Shown here one piece after another: positions 6,348 through 7,021 of a stretch of DNA of 7,021 nt; the stretch's first letter is position 1, and every line of letters begins with the position of its first letter. The stretch covers positions 1 to 7,021 of the forward strand of contig JAJHRJ010000022.1 in assembly GCA_020832865.1 (NCBI GenBank), written 5' to 3'. The position numbers were made by a program, and so were the translations under genes. Under the pieces are notes generated by a model that did not search any database, was not told the origin of the DNA, and saw only the letters and a list, made by a program, of their open reading frames with translations. The stretch is from Desulfurococcaceae archaeon (GTDB lineage Archaea; Thermoproteota; Thermoprotei_A; Sulfolobales; Desulfurococcaceae).

Positions 6348-6617
6348 CTATCTCCTCACTGTTAATTTCTTAGCTTCTCTCTCTGTTTCCCGTAGAATTA
6401 CTATGTCACCTATTCTAACAGGACCTCGCACGTTTCTAGTTATAACTCTACCCTTATCACGTCCCTCGAGGACTCTCACTCTTACCTGCGTCACCTCTCC
6501 GCTTACTCCTGTTCTCCCTATGATCTGAATAACCTCAGCGGGAAACCCTATCTCCTCTGTAATATTAACTCGCGGAGCCTCAAACACGACTTTTTTCACT
6601 TGTGACTCCTCACTCAA
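6348..6617 (-). CDS. rps28e: 30S ribosomal protein S28e (eS28), on the opposite strand to its usual partners
   Basis: This gene encodes a small-subunit protein of 89 residues if it starts at TTG 6617. The core from about residue 23 has [32 protein letters not shown] (48-58), [14 protein letters not shown] (59-72) and the family signature [11 protein letters not shown] (75-85). About 22 residues precede the core, making it a longer member. TTG is preferred because it begins MSEE and has an AAGGTG ribosome binding site upstream, although the gap of 9 nt is longer than elsewhere. GTG at 6629 overlaps that GGTG and would give 93 residues. It is normally cotranscribed with rpl7ae and rpl24e; here it is convergent to the first and divergent from the second. 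The reading frame is intact, so it is presumably functional. Confidence 0.94.
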   Translation of the reverse strand: MSEESQVKKVVFEAPRVNITEEIGFPAEVIQIIGRTGVSGEVTQVRVRVLEGRDKGRVITRNVRGPVRIGDIVILRETEREAKKLTVRR

Positions 6618-6664
6618 GGCGTAATGCACCTTTTGGTTTCTAATTCACACTACAATTTAATAAC

Positions 6665-6675
6665 GCTTTTTAAGC
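6665..6675. promoter_or_regulatory. Nearly palindromic TATA element between rps28e and rpl24e
   Basis: GCTTTTTAAGC (6665-6675) reads as CTTTTTAA on the + strand and as CTTAAAAA on the minus strand, both acceptable archaeal TATA boxes. Its centre is 55 nt from the rpl24e GTG (6725) and 53 nt from the rps28e TTG (6617). Standard spacing predicts starts near 6696 (+) and 6644 (-), each leaving a short leader with a GGTG site. No other strong TATA candidate was seen in the gap, apart from the weaker AATTTAATAA at 6654-6663. Confidence 0.5.
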
Positions 6676-6724
6676 ATTCAAAACACTGAGAGTATAGGAA
6701 AATCATAGTAATTGAGGTGTAAGT

Positions 6725-6910
6725 GTGCCTAGACTTGTCAAGTGCACTTTTTGTGGTGGAGAAATAGAGCCCGGTGCAGGCTTAATGTACGTGCTTAATG
6801 ACGGTACTATACTGTGGTTTTGTGGCAGTAAGTGCTATAAGAACTACCAGTTAAAGAGAGACCCGAGAAAACTCAAGTGGACACTAAAATATGGTCAACA
6901 AGTAAAGTGA
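6725..6910 (+). CDS. rpl24e: 50S ribosomal protein L24e (eL24)
   Basis: This gene encodes a 61-residue zinc-ribbon protein of the large subunit. The four zinc ligands are visible as Cys7 and Cys10 (KCTFCG) and Cys33 and Cys37 (FCGSKC). [20 protein letters not shown] between them and a basic [13 protein letters not shown] tail are typical of archaeal L24e. The GTG start at 6725 follows GAGGTG (6714-6719) with a 5-nt gap, giving MPRLV as in relatives. The gene has its own probable promoter because its usual upstream partner, rps28e, is divergent. In other archaea ndk and infB often follow; here the gene is followed at once by a long inverted repeat with T-tracts, suggesting that transcription ends. 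Confidence 0.97.
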   Translation: MPRLVKCTFCGGEIEPGAGLMYVLNDGTILWFCGSKCYKNYQLKRDPRKLKWTLKYGQQVK

Positions 6911-6925
6911 GGAGTACCGTTTCTC

Positions 6926-6985
6926 GGCAGATGGTGGTTCATCGCTATTCATATTTTCTGTTTTCATGGCTCCCCACTATCTGCC
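6926..6985. terminator. 12-bp inverted repeat enclosing T-rich tracts after rpl24e
   Basis: GGCAGATGGTGG (6926-6937) and CCACTATCTGCC (6974-6985) pair over 12 positions, 11 of them Watson-Crick and one G-U as RNA on the + strand. The 36-nt loop holds ATATTTTCTGTTTTC (6951-6965), a T-rich archaeal stop signal, 41 nt after the rpl24e stop. The likely job is to end the rpl24e transcript; the long loop makes it unlike a simple bacterial terminator. Confidence 0.55.
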
Positions 6986-7021
6986 TCTCAACGGCTTTAT
7001 TCCCCCCGACCACTCTACGGG
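6986..7021. other. GC-rich edge with ambiguous hints of a next gene
   Basis: The last 36 nt hold a run of six C residues and a CTTTATT patch (6995-7001). The patch could be a + strand TATA box for a gene starting beyond the window. On the minus strand two short frames are open to the edge. One ends at TAG 6979-6977 with a basic tail (IKPLRGR) and the other ends at TAG 6947-6945. Either could be the end of a convergent gene, but neither is recognisable. No tRNA or rRNA signature was found. Confidence 0.2.

Noticed and set aside
6986..7021. tRNA or other stable RNA gene at the GC-rich right edge
   Set aside because: No T-arm or D-arm sequence and no cloverleaf arms could be formed; the stretch is too short to decide.

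Overview
The window is a gene-dense stretch of an archaeal chromosome, most likely a hyperthermophilic member of the Thermoproteota (crenarchaeote). The evidence is archaeal-type ribosomal proteins (uL13, uS9, uS2, L7Ae, eS28, eL24), the RNA polymerase subunit RpoN, an archaeal-type glutamyl-tRNA synthetase with a HLGN/LSKSK signature, a type 2 IPP isomerase and a DUF2118-like protein. Nearly every gene starts with GTG or TTG about 5-7 nt after a GGTG Shine-Dalgarno core. The order or genus cannot be fixed from the sequence. No mobile element, CRISPR array, tRNA or rRNA gene was recognised.

Left block (1-1463, + strand): the end of rpl13, then rps9, rpoN and rps2, packed with overlaps or gaps of at most 10 nt. 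This is the conserved archaeal L13-S9-RpoN-S2 cluster, but rpoK and enolase, which sit between rpoN and rps2 in many relatives, are absent. A 162-nt spacer (1464-1625) holds a T-rich stop signal, inverted repeats and a probable promoter.

Middle block (1626-5853, + strand): a MEMO1-family gene, type 2 isopentenyl-diphosphate isomerase, a DUF2118-like gene and gltX form one tight unit with gaps of 23 nt or less and overlaps of 8 and 38 nt. It links isoprenoid (lipid) synthesis with tRNA charging. The isomerase gene must begin upstream of its first ATG/GTG/TTG codon. The conserved N-terminus continues in frame to an ATT codon at 2510 that is placed exactly like the other starts.

Right block (5854-7021): rpl7ae has its own promoter, and a perfect 6-bp hairpin lies at or near the predicted 5' end of its mRNA. 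Next comes rps28e, which in the usual archaeal rpl7ae-rps28e-rpl24e cluster points the same way as its neighbours but here lies on the minus strand. It is convergent with rpl7ae and divergent from rpl24e. A nearly palindromic TATA element (6665-6675) lies midway between the rps28e and rpl24e starts and may drive both. rpl24e is followed by a 12-bp inverted repeat enclosing T-rich tracts. The last about 35 nt are GC-rich and hold only an ambiguous hint of the next gene.

I see no wholly new multi-gene system. The most notable points are the flipped rps28e with its divergent promoter, the apparent AUU start of the isomerase, and the hairpin leader of rpl7ae.
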